In this document: in pieces, positions 16,378 through 25,515 of the stretch
Layout: every line of letters starts with the position of its first letter
Numbering within the stretch: the first letter of the stretch is position 1
Source: Agreia sp. Leaf283
GTDB taxonomy: Bacteria > Actinomycetota > Actinomycetes > Actinomycetales > Microbacteriaceae
Direction: 5' to 3'
Assembly: GCF_001422485.1 (NCBI RefSeq)
Contig: NZ_LMNF01000001.1
Location: 813,900 to 877,899, forward strand
Length of the DNA: 64,000 nucleotides
Notes under the pieces: generated by a model
The model's database searches: none
Told to the model about the DNA's origin: nothing
What the model saw: the letters and a program-made list of their open reading frames with translations, nothing else
Program-made: the position numbers and the translations under genes

Positions 16378-17970
16378 TCAGGTAAGGTTCGAGCCCGGCT
16401 TCGGCGGCTTGTGCATGTCGAGCGCGGACTCCTCCGCGTCGATGAACGCCAGCGTCGTCTTCACCGCGCGCTCCTGGTAGCGGCCCTCGGCCCGGGCGTC
16501 GAGCACCGCCTGCCGCTCGGCCTGCACCATCAACCGACGCAGCCTGTTGTACGACGCGGGACGCGTCTCGCGGTCTCCCTCGGGCGGGTTCTCGAGCGCC
16601 TCTGCGAGAAAGCGGGCGTTCGTGCGCAGTCGTTCGACGACTCCGGGTTCGACTCCCTCGAGCTCCTGCTGCTCAAGCAGATCGAGCCCCGCGGTCTGCG
16701 CCTCGACCATGAGCCGCTGCGTCTCCCCGCGCTCCTGCTCGACATCGGGCGGAGGAAGCCGCAGTCGGCGGATGAGCCAGGGCAGCCCCAGCCCCTCGAC
16801 CAGAGTGCCCGCCACCACGACGAACGCCAGGAACTGGAGGAACTCCCTGTTCGGCGTCTCCTCCGGCAGCAGGAACACGGCTGCGAGCGTGACCACGCCC
16901 CGGATGCCCGCGAACGACACCGCGATCCCGGTGCGCCAGCTCCATCCGCGACCCCGCAACCACTGGGGGCCGAACCGATAGACCGAGGTGGTGATGAGCA
17001 TCCAGACCACCCGCGACACGAGGAGCGCAAGCAGGATGATCGCCGAGATGCCCACGGTCGGCCAGAATCCCGGGCCCGAGTCGACGACCCCGTCGAAGAT
17101 CTCGGCCAGGGCGAGGCCCATGAGCAGGAAGACGGCGTTCTCGAGCAGGAACTGGATGGTGCGCCAGTTGATCGACTCGGCGATGCGCGCCTCGGCCGTC
17201 TGTATGACCGGCGACCGGTAGCCGAGGAACAGTCCGGCCACGACGACCGCGAGCACACCGGACCCGTGGAAGAGCTGCGCGGGGATGAACGCGAGATACG
17301 GCGTGACCAGCGACAGGCTCGTGTCGAGCACGGGGGCGCGCAGCTGCTGCCGGATCTTCGAGAGCACCCATCCCACGCCCAGCCCGACCGCGACGCCGAC
17401 GACCACGGCGATCACGAAATCGGCCGCCACCATCCACGGGTTGATGACGCTGATCATGGCGAGCACCGCCGCGTTCAGGGCGACGAGGGCGGTGGCGTCG
17501 TTGAGCAGGCTCTCGCCCTCGAGCACGGTGACGAGCCGCCGGGGCAGCCCGAGGCGCCCGGCGACGGCGGTCACGGCCACGGCATCCGTCGGCGCGACCA
17601 CGGCGCCGAACGCGAACGCGGCGGCCAGCGTGATCGCGGGAATGATGAGCCACGCGGTGAAGCCGACGACCACCACGGTGAAGGCGACGAGACCCACAGA
17701 CAGAAGCAGGATGCCGTCGCGCCGGGCGCGTACATCGACGAACGACGTGCGGATGGCCGCCGCGAACAGCAGCGGGGGCAGCAGCCCGTAGAGGATGAGG
17801 TCCGGCTCGATCTCGAGGTGGGGCACGCCGGGCACGAACGAGGCCACGGCGCCCACGAGCACCAGCGACACGGGTGCCGACCAGCCGATGCGCTTCGTCA
17901 GCCCGCTGACGGCGACGGTGACCACCACGAACGACACGATCCAGATGATCGTGACAACGGAGTCCTCCAC
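16378..17970 (-). CDS. Na+/H+ antiporter, CPA1 family
   Basis: 530 aa. About twelve membrane helices over residues 1-400, including GAVVAPTDAVAVTAVAGRLG and GESLLNDATALVAL, the ion-path motifs of CPA1 exchangers (conserved Asp in PTDAV and in NDATA), plus SFAGIRGVVTLAA near the end of the transport domain. Residues about 400-530 form a charged cytoplasmic helical tail. This is the NhaP/NHE-like group, exporting Na+ in exchange for protons for pH and salt homeostasis. A repeat cluster lies directly upstream. Confidence 0.9.
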   Translation of the reverse strand: MEDSVVTIIWIVSFVVVTVAVSGLTKRIGWSAPVSLVLVGAVASFVPGVPHLEIEPDLILYGLLPPLLFAAAIRTSFVDVRARRDGILLLSVGLVAFTVVVVGFTAWLIIPAITLAAAFAFGAVVAPTDAVAVTAVAGRLGLPRRLVTVLEGESLLNDATALVALNAAVLAMISVINPWMVAADFVIAVVVGVAVGLGVGWVLSKIRQQLRAPVLDTSLSLVTPYLAFIPAQLFHGSGVLAVVVAGLFLGYRSPVIQTAEARIAESINWRTIQFLLENAVFLLMGLALAEIFDGVVDSGPGFWPTVGISAIILLALLVSRVVWMLITTSVYRFGPQWLRGRGWSWRTGIAVSFAGIRGVVTLAAVFLLPEETPNREFLQFLAFVVVAGTLVEGLGLPWLIRRLRLPPPDVEQERGETQRLMVEAQTAGLDLLEQQELEGVEPGVVERLRTNARFLAEALENPPEGDRETRPASYNRLRRLMVQAERQAVLDARAEGRYQERAVKTTLAFIDAEESALDMHKPPKPGSNLT

Positions 17971-17996
17971 GGTGCCGCCCTCCCTCTCTAGGTATC

Positions 17997-18088
17997 CGTT
18001 CCCTGAGCTTGTCGAAGGGAATCCTCGAAATCGCTGCCCTTCGACAAGCTCAGGGAACGCGAGTCCCCTTCGACAAGCTCAGGGAACG
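17997..18088. repeat. Three copies of the dispersed 23-bp repeat
   Basis: Copies at 17997-18019 (inverted), 18037-18059 and 18066-18088 of CCCTTCGACAAGCTCAGGGA plus ACG. Here the seventh codon-like position reads AAG rather than the AGG seen in the 24.7 and 25.5 kb clusters. The first and second copies face each other and could form a hairpin. They lie in the gap between two minus-strand genes. Confidence 0.85.
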
Positions 18089-18103
18089 AGGAAGTGAACT
18101 CCC

Positions 18104-18460
18104 CTACTGGTTCAACAATTCCTGCCAGTTCGAGGGAACCCGCCCGGCAGGCCCGGGAACGGGCTGGTCGGCGGGGTGGCTGTCGGGGGCGGCGAGCTGC
18201 GGAGCACCGTCGTAGTACTGGTTGGTCTCAAAGCTCCACACCCAGTCCTCGCCGGGCTCGAAGCTCTGGATGATCGGGTGTCCCGTCTCAGCGCCATGCT
18301 TCGATGCATGCTGGTTGGGCGAACTGTCGCAGCAGCCGATGTGCCCGCACTGCGCGCAGCGACGCAGGTGGAACCACCACTGATCCTCTGTCTCGAGGCA
18401 CTCCACGCAGCCGGTGCCGCTCGGCGGCGCCGACGGGTCGATTCCTGGAATCGTGGTCAT
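18104..18460 (-). CDS. UBP-type zinc finger protein
   Basis: 118 aa. CVECLETEDQWWFHLRRCAQCG, HIGCCDSSPNQHASKHG and ETGHPIIQSF reproduce the ZnF-UBP fold (three zinc sites built from Cys and His) known from eukaryotic deubiquitinases and common as a small free-standing protein in actinobacteria. In eukaryotes the domain binds the free C-terminal Gly-Gly of ubiquitin; the bacterial ligand is unknown. The ATG at 18460 has AGGGGAG upstream. Remaining residues are Pro-rich and probably disordered. Confidence 0.85.
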   Translation of the reverse strand: MTTIPGIDPSAPPSGTGCVECLETEDQWWFHLRRCAQCGHIGCCDSSPNQHASKHGAETGHPIIQSFEPGEDWVWSFETNQYYDGAPQLAAPDSHPADQPVPGPAGRVPSNWQELLNQ

Positions 18461-18505
18461 AGTTCTCCCCTGACGAAGGTGGATGCGATGTGCCACCCAG
18501 ACTAG

Positions 18506-19051
18506 TCACCACTCGCTCGGCGCGGGGGCCTTCGTCGGGGGCAGCGCGGTGGTCTGGCCCCACTCGTGCAACCATTCCGGGACCGTGACCTCGGCGGGGA
18601 TCGGGCCCACGGCATCCAGAAGCTCGTGCATCGGCACCACGCCGCCGGTGCGCTTCAGAAACCGGCCGCGGATGAACGCCTGCGCGTAGATCTCTCCGTC
18701 GACCGTGAAGCGCTGCTCCACGTAGACGGCCTTGTCGTCGAAGCCGAGCACGCGCGACTCGACGTCGAAGCGCTGCCAGAGGGTGAGCGACTTGCGAAAG
18801 CTGATGGTCTCGGCGACGACCACGGGGTACCAGCCGCGGCCGTTCACGATCGCCCAGATGCCGCTGCGCACGAGCATGTCGAGCCTGCCCAGGTCGAGGA
18901 TCGACAGGTAGACGCCGTTGTTCATGTGCCGGAACAGGTCGAGGTCGCTGGGCAGCACACGAAAGGGCGTGGATGCGACGTCGAACGTTCCGACGCGACG
19001 TCTCGTTCGGGCGCGCCACTGGTACCAGACCGTGCGGAAGAAGAGGTGCAT
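18506..19051 (-). CDS. Acyl-CoA thioesterase-like hotdog protein
   Basis: 181 aa. FRHMNNGVYLSILDLGR is the signature of the YbgC/THEM6-like hotdog thioesterases (the Asn/Asp near the start of the long central helix), followed by VAETISFRKSLTLWQRFDV and VYVEQRFTVDGEIYAQAFIRG strands. It probably hydrolyses acyl-CoA or acyl-ACP, although the usual catalytic Asp is replaced by Asn in HMNNG, as in the THEM6 branch. TAGATT sits six bases before the ATG: another leaderless start, divergent from the SDR gene by 40 bp. Confidence 0.82.
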   Translation of the reverse strand: MHLFFRTVWYQWRARTRRRVGTFDVASTPFRVLPSDLDLFRHMNNGVYLSILDLGRLDMLVRSGIWAIVNGRGWYPVVVAETISFRKSLTLWQRFDVESRVLGFDDKAVYVEQRFTVDGEIYAQAFIRGRFLKRTGGVVPMHELLDAVGPIPAEVTVPEWLHEWGQTTALPPTKAPAPSEW

Positions 19052-19091
19052 CCCCCGAATCTAGCCTCCGAAACAGGCATACGCTTGACCA

Positions 19092-20066
19092 ATGACAACG
19101 ACTCCCCAGCACGCGCTTCCCTCTGGATTCACCGACCGGTCGACGGCGAGCGACGTGCTCGCGGGAATCGACCTCGCGGGCAAGACGGCCATCGTCACGG
19201 GTGGGTACTCGGGGCTCGGCATCGAGACGGTCGCGGCGCTGACGGATGCCGGTGCGCAGGTGATCGTGCCGGCCCGCCGACCCGACGTTGCGCGGCAGGC
19301 CCTCGAGGAGCGCGGTCTCATGGGCGTGGCCGTCGACAGACTGGACCTGTCTGATCTGGCCAGCGTGCGTTCCTTCGCCGAGCGCTACCTCTCCTCGGGT
19401 ATGGGCCTCGACATCCTCATCAACAACGCGGCGATCATGGCCTCGCCCGAGGCGCGAGTGGGCGACGGCTGGGAGTCGCAGTTCGCCACGAACCACCTGG
19501 GCCACTACGTGCTCACGAACCTGCTGTGGCCCGCGCTCGTCGCAGACGGCGGAGCCCGCGTCGTGGCGCTCTCGTCGACGGGTCACAAGCTCAGCCCCAT
19601 GCGCTTCGACGACCCGCAGTTCACGACCGGCTACGACAAGTGGCAGGCGTACGGCCAGGCGAAGACGGCCGACAGCCTGTTCGCCGTGCAGCTGGATACG
19701 CTCGGGGCGCCGTTCGGGGTCAGGGCCTTCGCGGCGCATCCGGGCGGCATCATGACCGAGCTGCAGCGTCACCTGCCTCGCGAGGAGATGATCGCCTCGG
19801 GCTGGATCACCGAGGACGGCACCGTGAACGAGCGCTTCAAGACGCCCGCCCAGGGAGCCGCGACCTCGACGTGGGCAGCGACCTCACCGCAGCTCGACGG
19901 AATGGGCGGCGTCTACTGCGAGGACTGCGACATCGCCGAGCCCACGGTCGCCGGCAGCCCGACGGCCCGCTTCGCAGGGGTGGATGCGCACGCGATCGAT
20001 CGCGACGACGCCGCCCGACTGTGGGCGCTGTCGGCCGAGCTCACGGGCGTGAACGCGTTCGCGTAA
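19092..20066 (+). CDS. Short-chain dehydrogenase/reductase (retinol dehydrogenase-like)
   Basis: 324 aa. Rossmann motif TGGYSGLGIETVAAL at about residues 38-52, structural NNAAIM, and the catalytic Tyr-Lys in YGQAKTADS identify an SDR of the light-dependent-protochlorophyllide/retinol dehydrogenase type (WW-domain oxidoreductase-like). The length is greater than classical SDRs because of a C-terminal region with YCEDCDIAEP, common in this subgroup. Leaderless start: TACGCT at 19080-19085, six bases before ATG. Substrate unknown. Confidence 0.88.
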   Translation: MTTTPQHALPSGFTDRSTASDVLAGIDLAGKTAIVTGGYSGLGIETVAALTDAGAQVIVPARRPDVARQALEERGLMGVAVDRLDLSDLASVRSFAERYLSSGMGLDILINNAAIMASPEARVGDGWESQFATNHLGHYVLTNLLWPALVADGGARVVALSSTGHKLSPMRFDDPQFTTGYDKWQAYGQAKTADSLFAVQLDTLGAPFGVRAFAAHPGGIMTELQRHLPREEMIASGWITEDGTVNERFKTPAQGAATSTWAATSPQLDGMGGVYCEDCDIAEPTVAGSPTARFAGVDAHAIDRDDAARLWALSAELTGVNAFA

Positions 20067-20076
20067 GCGCTGTCGC

Positions 20077-20142
20077 TCACTGAAGTGCGGGAAAGGGCCG
20101 CTTCGCAACGAATCGACGCGGCCACTTTCCGCACCTCAGTGA
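20077..20142. terminator. Bidirectional terminator between convergent genes
   Basis: TCACTGAAGTGCGGGAAAG (from 20077) pairs imperfectly with CTTTCCGCACCTCAGTGA (to 20142): about 22 of 24 positions with one bulge. It lies between the SDR and the convergent TIGR03086-like gene. Confidence 0.7.
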
Positions 20143-20161
20143 CGAGAGGCACCGATCGGCG

Positions 20162-20743
20162 CTACGGCACCCAGAACCCGATCGCACACAGCAGTCGCGT
20201 CTCGTCGTCTGCCCCGGCCGGCGGCTCGATCGCGGGAGGGAAGACGCCGAAGCTGCGCCACTCGTCTGCGTGAGGAACGACCCACTCGTTCAGCCCGTCG
20301 ATGAGCTCGGGCGAGAGATGAAAGGGGATGCCGAGATGCTTGGCGATCATCCACGCCTGGGTCGCCCGATACATACCGAGGTGTGAGAGACCTTCGTCGG
20401 CCGGATAGTCGCCGTACTGAAAACGGAACGTCGTATCGAGGTCGACGCCGGCCTGCACACGCTCCGTCGCCGCGTCGTTCAGGGCGTCGTACGAGGCGAT
20501 GGGATCGTCGCCGAGCAGGTCTTTGTCACGCAGCTCGTCGCCGTCGGCGATGGACCTGCCGGCCAGCACACCGGGAACCCAGGCCTCGTCGTAGGCGTGT
20601 GATTTCAGCAGGTCGAGGACGGTGGGGTTCTCGAAGGAGGACCACGATGCGGGAACGGGCTTGTCGAAGTCGCCCGGCTGCACTCGATCGATGACGCTGC
20701 GAAGAGCGGCGTCTGACAGAAGAAAGAAGGTATCGGCTCTCAT
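20162..20743 (-). CDS. TIGR03086-like / mycothiol-dependent isomerase N-domain family protein
   Basis: 193 aa. Helical-bundle protein of the DinB/maleylpyruvate-isomerase superfamily: DAALRSVIDRVQPGDFDKPVPASW, then VLDLLKSHAYDEAWVPGVLAG, then LSHLGMYRATQAWMIAKHLG. Members often bind a metal through three His and use mycothiol; here one His lies at LLKSHAYD and one at LSHLGMY, and a full metal triad is not evident. Leaderless start (TACACT six bases before ATG 20743). Role probably small-molecule modification; unproven. Confidence 0.65.
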   Translation of the reverse strand: MRADTFFLLSDAALRSVIDRVQPGDFDKPVPASWSSFENPTVLDLLKSHAYDEAWVPGVLAGRSIADGDELRDKDLLGDDPIASYDALNDAATERVQAGVDLDTTFRFQYGDYPADEGLSHLGMYRATQAWMIAKHLGIPFHLSPELIDGLNEWVVPHADEWRSFGVFPPAIEPPAGADDETRLLCAIGFWVP

Positions 20744-20775
20744 AGCCGAAGTGTAGGCATCGCCTCCGACAGCGG

Positions 20776-21816
20776 CTAGACCTCGAAGAACGACGCGACG
20801 GTCGACGGCGAAACCTCCTCGAGAGTCGCCGGCGCCCACCGCGGTGTGCGGTCCTTGTCGATTACCTGCGCGCGCACTCCCTCGCGAAAGTCGGGGTGCG
20901 CCAGGGCGTGCGCCATGATCCGAAGCTCCTGGTCGAAGCAGGCCTCGACGGTGGGCAGCTCGCGAGCGCGACGCAGCGACTCGAGCGTCACCGCCACCGC
21001 CGTGGGCGACTTCGTCTTGATGAGCGCAGCGGTCTCTGCCGCCGCCGACTCGGGTGTCGCCGCCAGGGCATCCAGAATCTCGCCGACGGTGTCGTGCGCG
21101 AAGGCCGGCTCGATCCACGACGCGTCAGACACCAGATCGCCGGATGCGCGGGCGCCCCGCGGCGGCTCGGCACGCAGGGCGGCCACGGCCTCGTCGGCGG
21201 GCAGGTCTTCGAGCGACGCCACGAGAGAGCGAAGTCGGTCCGCCGGAATGAACGCATCTGCGAGCCCCAGCTCGATCGCGTCCGCCGCCGAGGCGGTGCG
21301 TGCGGTGAGTGCGAGGTAGGTGCCCAGCTCTCGGGGAGCGCGGCTGAGCAGCCAGCTGCCGCCGACGTCCGGCGTGAGGCCGATGCTGACCTCGGGCATG
21401 CCGAGCGCCGAGTCGTCGGTGACCACCCGGTGCGAGGCATGGCCCGAGAGGCCGATGCCGCCGCCCAGCACGAAGCCGTTCATGATCGCCACGAACGGCT
21501 TCGGGTAGCGGGCGATCAGCTTGTCGACCCGGTACTCGTCGCGCAGAAAGCCGACGGCCGCCGACACGTCGTCGTCGGCAACACGAGCGTGCAGCTGGGT
21601 CACGTCGCCGCCCGCGCAGAGACCGCGGGCGCCGTTTCCCGTGAGCAGGACTGTGCTGATCGACTCGTCGAGAGCCCATGCATCGAGGGCCTCCCCGATC
21701 GCGGTGACCATCTCGTGCGTCAACGCGTTGATCGCCCGCGGGCGGTTCAGCGTGATGTGCGCGAGGCGGCCACGAACCTCGAAGAGAACGTCGTCGCCGG
21801 CGACACCATCCGTCAC
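20776..21816 (-). CDS. Enoyl-CoA hydratase/isomerase, 3-hydroxyisobutyryl-CoA hydrolase type
   Basis: 346 aa crotonase-fold enzyme. CAGGDVTQLH forms the oxyanion hole, and GGGIGLSGHASHRVV followed by MPEVSIGLTPDVGGSWLLSRAP is the 3-hydroxyisobutyryl-CoA hydrolase pattern (catalytic Glu in MPEVSIG). The enzyme would release 3-hydroxyisobutyrate in valine breakdown. The GTG at 21816 overlaps the synthetase stop as GTGA, so the two are coupled. A longer reading upstream would lie wholly inside the synthetase gene and was not used. Confidence 0.85.
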   Translation of the reverse strand: MTDGVAGDDVLFEVRGRLAHITLNRPRAINALTHEMVTAIGEALDAWALDESISTVLLTGNGARGLCAGGDVTQLHARVADDDVSAAVGFLRDEYRVDKLIARYPKPFVAIMNGFVLGGGIGLSGHASHRVVTDDSALGMPEVSIGLTPDVGGSWLLSRAPRELGTYLALTARTASAADAIELGLADAFIPADRLRSLVASLEDLPADEAVAALRAEPPRGARASGDLVSDASWIEPAFAHDTVGEILDALAATPESAAAETAALIKTKSPTAVAVTLESLRRARELPTVEACFDQELRIMAHALAHPDFREGVRAQVIDKDRTPRWAPATLEEVSPSTVASFFEV

Positions 21817-23546
21817 GACGTCGCCCCTCCCGCGTTGCCCACGGACTTCAGCTCGGGAAACTGGTCGTCGCGCCACTCCACCGCGACGACGACGCCCTCG
21901 GCGACCCGCTCCTCGCGCTCGCGCAGCTCGACCCGGCGGATCTTGCCCGAGATCGTCTTCGGCAGCTCGAAGAACTCGATGCGGCGCACGCGCTGGAACG
22001 GGGCCAGCCGCTCACGCGCGAATCGCAGGATCTCCTTCGCCGTCGCATCCGTCGGGTCGAAGCCGGCCGCGAGCACGACGTAGGCCTTCGGAACCGCGAG
22101 CCGCACGGCATCCGGTGCCGGCACGATGGCCGCCTCGACCACGGCCGGGTGCTCGATGAGTACGCTCTCGAGCTCGAACGGGCTGATCTTGTAATCGGAT
22201 GCCTTGAACACGTCGTCGGTTCGGCCCACGTATGTGAGATACCCGGCGGCGTCGCGCGTGGCCACGTCTCCGGTGTGGAAGTAGCCGTCGTGCTCGCTCT
22301 CGGCGTTCTTCGCGGGGTCTCCCACGTAGCCGGTCATGAGGTTCACCGGACGCGAGCGCACGCCGACGCAGATCTCGCCCTCATCGGCCTGAAGACCGGT
22401 CAGCGGGTCGACGAGCACGATCGGGCACCCAGGAAGCGGGCGGCCCATCGAGCCGTCTTTGATGTCGGAGCCGGGAGTGTTGGCCACCACCGCGGTCATC
22501 TCGGTCTGGCCGTAGCCGTCGCGAATCGTGAGGCCCCAGTGCTCTCGCACGCGCGAGATCACCTCAGGGTTCAGCGGCTCGCCCGCCGAGATCGCCTCTC
22601 GCAGCTCTCCGGCGCCGGCGCTCAGGTCGGTCTGGATGAGCATGCGCCACACCGTGGGCGGAGCGCAGAACGAGGTCACCTTCTCTTCACGGATGCGATC
22701 GACGAGCGCCACCGCGTCGAAGCGCGCGTAGTTGTAGACGAAGATCGTGGCCTCGGCGATCCACGGCGCGAAGAAGCAGCTCCACGCGTGCTTCGCCCAG
22801 CCCGGCGAGCTGATCGCCAGGTGCACGTCGCCCGGGCGCAGGCCGAGCCAGTACATGGTCGACAGGTGCCCCACCGGATAGGAGACGTGGCTGTGCTCGA
22901 CGAGCTTCGGGCGGCTGGTCGTGCCCGACGTGAAGTACAGGAGCAGGGTGTCGCTCGACGCGTTGCCGGGGTGCGGGAGCCGGCCGCGCTTGGCTGCGAA
23001 CGCATCATCGAAATCCAGCCAGCCGGATGCCGCTGGCGCGGCCGCCGCTCGGCCCACCCGAATGCGCGTGTACTCCCCCGGCACGGCATCGAACTTGGCG
23101 GCGTCGGCGGCATCCACGATCACGTGACGCACGCCGCCCCGCTCGACGCGGTCGAGGAGATCGGCCGGCCCCATCGCCGTTGTCGTCGGAAGGATGACGG
23201 CGCCGAGCTTCATGATGGCGAGCATCGCCTCCCACAGTTCCACCTGGTTGCCGAGCATGAGCATCACGGTGTCGCCCTTCGCGACGCCCTGAGCGCTGAG
23301 CCAGTGCCCCAGGAGGTCGGAGCGGGTGGCCAGCTCGTCGAAGGTGCGGGTGGTGCGGCGCCCGTCCTCCTCCACGATCACGAGGGCTTCGGCGTCGTTG
23401 CCCCTGGCGATCTCGTCGAACCAGTCGATCGCCCAGTTGAACCGGGGGCCGACATCCGGCCATACGAAGTCTCGGCGGGCGGTGTCGTAGTCGTCGCGCA
23501 GGTCTACCAGCTGGTCGCGGGCCGCGCGAAAAACCTCAGTCGTCAT
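21813..23546 (-). CDS. AMP-forming acyl-CoA synthetase
   Basis: 577 aa ANL-superfamily ligase. LYFTSGTTSRPKLVEHSH is the P-loop, RDGYGQTEMTAVV the adenylation core motif, YFHTGDVATRD the hinge Asp region, and KTISGKIRRVELRERE the catalytic C-terminal Lys. The SSPGWAKHAW segment and overall layout match the ACSM/medium-chain acyl-CoA synthetase group. It would activate a carboxylic acid to its CoA ester for the coupled hydrolase/hydratase downstream, implying a fatty or branched-chain acid catabolic pair. Leaderless start: TAAAGT six bases before ATG 23546. Confidence 0.9.
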   Translation of the reverse strand: MTTEVFRAARDQLVDLRDDYDTARRDFVWPDVGPRFNWAIDWFDEIARGNDAEALVIVEEDGRRTTRTFDELATRSDLLGHWLSAQGVAKGDTVMLMLGNQVELWEAMLAIMKLGAVILPTTTAMGPADLLDRVERGGVRHVIVDAADAAKFDAVPGEYTRIRVGRAAAAPAASGWLDFDDAFAAKRGRLPHPGNASSDTLLLYFTSGTTSRPKLVEHSHVSYPVGHLSTMYWLGLRPGDVHLAISSPGWAKHAWSCFFAPWIAEATIFVYNYARFDAVALVDRIREEKVTSFCAPPTVWRMLIQTDLSAGAGELREAISAGEPLNPEVISRVREHWGLTIRDGYGQTEMTAVVANTPGSDIKDGSMGRPLPGCPIVLVDPLTGLQADEGEICVGVRSRPVNLMTGYVGDPAKNAESEHDGYFHTGDVATRDAAGYLTYVGRTDDVFKASDYKISPFELESVLIEHPAVVEAAIVPAPDAVRLAVPKAYVVLAAGFDPTDATAKEILRFARERLAPFQRVRRIEFFELPKTISGKIRRVELREREERVAEGVVVAVEWRDDQFPELKSVGNAGGATS

Positions 23547-23588
23547 TGTTCGACTTTATGCGGAGCGCGACGCCTGCGAGCCTCGGCT

Positions 23589-23664
23589 AAGTCCGCACAT
23601 TCGAGGGAACACGCCGGAAATCAGCCGCGTGCGCACGGCAAGTCGCCCCAAACGTACGGACTTG
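23589..23664. repeat. Imperfect inverted repeat in a divergent promoter region
   Basis: AAGTCCGCACATTCG at the left faces CGTACGGACTT at the right, about 64 bp apart, within the 158-bp gap between the divergent synthetase and acetyl-esterase genes. Only the outer seven bases pair perfectly, with scattered pairing inside. It could be an operator pair or the relic of a small inverted-repeat element. Confidence 0.4.
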
Positions 23665-23704
23665 GCTATGTTCGACGCAGTCGTCACTCGCACAAAGGAG
23701 TTCC

Positions 23705-24670
23705 ATGCTGATCGAATCCGACCTCGACGCCGTTCGCCGCCACGAGATCGCGGGCGACGAGCCCGCCGACTTCGACGCGTATTGGGAGGCGACTCTGGCT
23801 GCAGCAGGCGAAGTTCCCCTCGACGTTCGTGTCGAGCGCGTCGAGAGTGTGCTCAGCATCGTCGACGTGTTCGATGTGACCTTCCGCGGCGCAGACGGTA
23901 CCGACGTGAGGGCGTGGCTCCGCGTTCCAGCCGACGCGACGGAGCCCCTTCCGACCATCGTCACCTACGTCGGCTACGGCGGTGGGCGCGGAAAGGCCGA
24001 GGAGTCCCTGACCTGGGTCGCATCCGGCTTCGCGCATCTGCACATGGACACGCGCGGCCAGGGCGCGTCGTGGAGCGTCGGCGACACACCGGATGTCGGC
24101 ACGGGCGGCCCGCAGATCCCCGGGGTCATGACCAAGGGCATCCAGAACCGCGACGACTACTACTACCGCCGACTGTTCATCGATGCGGTGCGCGCCGTCG
24201 ACGCGGCGAAGCAGCTGCCGCAGGTCGATGCCTCGCGCATCGCGGTGGCCGGGGGAAGCCAGGGCGGCGGTCTCGCGCTGGCCGTGGCCGGGCTGCGCGA
24301 CGATCTCGCCGCGGTGGTGGCGTTCGTGCCGTTCCTCTGCGATTTCGGGCGCGCCACCCTGATCACCGACTCGTATCCGTACCACGAGATCGTCGACTAC
24401 CTGCGGATCCATCGCGACCAGGCGGCATCCGTCTACGAGGTGCTCGGCAGCTTCGACGCCGTGCGCCACGCGCGTCGGGCGACGGCGCCCGCGCACTTCT
24501 CGGTCGCGCTGATGGATGCCACGTGCCCGGCTTCCACGGTCTACGCCGCGTTCAACGCGTATGGCGGCCCCAAGGAGATCACCGAGTGGGCGTTCAACGG
24601 GCACGAGGGCGGCGGCATCGAAGACGAGACGCAGGCGGTCGCGTTCCTGAAGAAGGTCCTCGCCGCGTAG
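23705..24670 (+). CDS. Acetylxylan esterase / cephalosporin-C deacetylase family
   Basis: 321 aa. AXE1-type alpha/beta hydrolase: MDTRGQGASWS, the nucleophile elbow VAGGSQGGGLAL (Ser at about residue 185), Asp in VALMDATCP, and His in NGHEGGG. The YYYRRLFIDAVRAVDAAKQLPQVD segment is characteristic of the family, which deacetylates xylo-oligosaccharides and cephalosporin C inside the cell. No signal peptide, in keeping with that. AAAGGAG lies eight bases before the ATG. Repeats follow the stop. Confidence 0.92.
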   Translation: MLIESDLDAVRRHEIAGDEPADFDAYWEATLAAAGEVPLDVRVERVESVLSIVDVFDVTFRGADGTDVRAWLRVPADATEPLPTIVTYVGYGGGRGKAEESLTWVASGFAHLHMDTRGQGASWSVGDTPDVGTGGPQIPGVMTKGIQNRDDYYYRRLFIDAVRAVDAAKQLPQVDASRIAVAGGSQGGGLALAVAGLRDDLAAVVAFVPFLCDFGRATLITDSYPYHEIVDYLRIHRDQAASVYEVLGSFDAVRHARRATAPAHFSVALMDATCPASTVYAAFNAYGGPKEITEWAFNGHEGGGIEDETQAVAFLKKVLAA

Positions 24671-24673
24671 GAA

Positions 24674-24812
24674 TCCGTTCGTCGAGCCCGCCCTTCGACA
24701 GGCTCAGGGAACGGGACTCCGTTCGTCGAGCCCGCCCTTCGACAGGCTCAGGGAACGGGACTCCGTTCGTCGAGCCCGCCCTTCGACAGGCTCAGGGAAC
24801 GGGAGTCCGTTC
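24674..24812 (+). repeat. Tandem 44-bp repeat, three full copies of the dispersed element
   Basis: The unit CCGTTCGTCGAGCCCG followed by the 24-bp core CCCTTCGACAGGCTCAGGGA+ACGG repeats with an exact 44-bp period (GTTCGTCGAG at 24677, 24721, 24765 and 24809). Cores lie at 24691-24714, 24735-24758 and 24779-24802. The array fills nearly the whole gap before lysE and ends just before its -10 box. Confidence 0.92.
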
Positions 24813-24846
24813 GTCGAGCCCGTCGAGACGCCGCTAGCATCGGCTC

Positions 24847-25482
24847 ATGGTGCCTCTCGACAACCTCGCCGCGTTCGCGCTGGCCGCCCTCGCGCTCGCC
24901 GCGCTTCCCGGGCCGAGCGTTCTCTTCATCATCGGACGCTCCCTCTCGCTCGGCCGCGTAGCGGGCCTGCTCAGCGTGGTCGGCAACGCGAGCGGCATGG
25001 CTCTTCAGGTGGCGGCGGTCGCCGCCGGCATCGGCGCGCTCGTCGCCTCCAGCATCGTGGCATTCACGATCATCAAGTTCGCGGGCGCCGCGTACCTCGT
25101 CTACCTCGGCGTGCAGGCGATCCGGCACCGCAACGACGTGTCGGATGTCGCCTCCCGCCCCACCCCGCGCACGCTGCGGCGGGTCTACGGCGAGGCCGTG
25201 ATCGTGGGTGTCTCGAACCCCAAGTCGATCGTGTTCTTCGTCGCGATCCTTCCCCAGTTCGTCGATCGGGGTGCGGGTTCGCTGCCGCTGCAATTGGCCG
25301 AGCTGGGCCTGGTCTTCCTCGTCTTCGCCATGACCTTCGACAGCATCTACGCGCTCACCGCAGGCCAGGCTCGAACCTGGTTCGCCACCAACCCCCGTCG
25401 CATGTCGAGGCTCGGCGCGACCGGCGGGGTTCTGATGATCGGACTCGGCGGCGGCCTGGCCCTCACGGGCAACAAGAGCTAG
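24847..25482 (+). CDS. LysE family translocator
   Basis: 211 aa, six hydrophobic segments. LPGPSVLFIIGRSLSLGRVAG is the LysE/RhtB signature at the first helix, and VGVSNPKSIVFFVAILPQF the conserved middle motif. The family exports amino acids and related metabolites by proton exchange. TAGCAT at 24835-24840 is six bases before the ATG, so the gene seems leaderless. It is flanked on both sides by clusters of the dispersed repeat. Confidence 0.9.
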   Translation: MVPLDNLAAFALAALALAALPGPSVLFIIGRSLSLGRVAGLLSVVGNASGMALQVAAVAAGIGALVASSIVAFTIIKFAGAAYLVYLGVQAIRHRNDVSDVASRPTPRTLRRVYGEAVIVGVSNPKSIVFFVAILPQFVDRGAGSLPLQLAELGLVFLVFAMTFDSIYALTAGQARTWFATNPRRMSRLGATGGVLMIGLGGGLALTGNKS

Positions 25483-25515
25483 CGGGCCCGTTCGTCGAGC
25501 CTGTCGAGGCGCCTT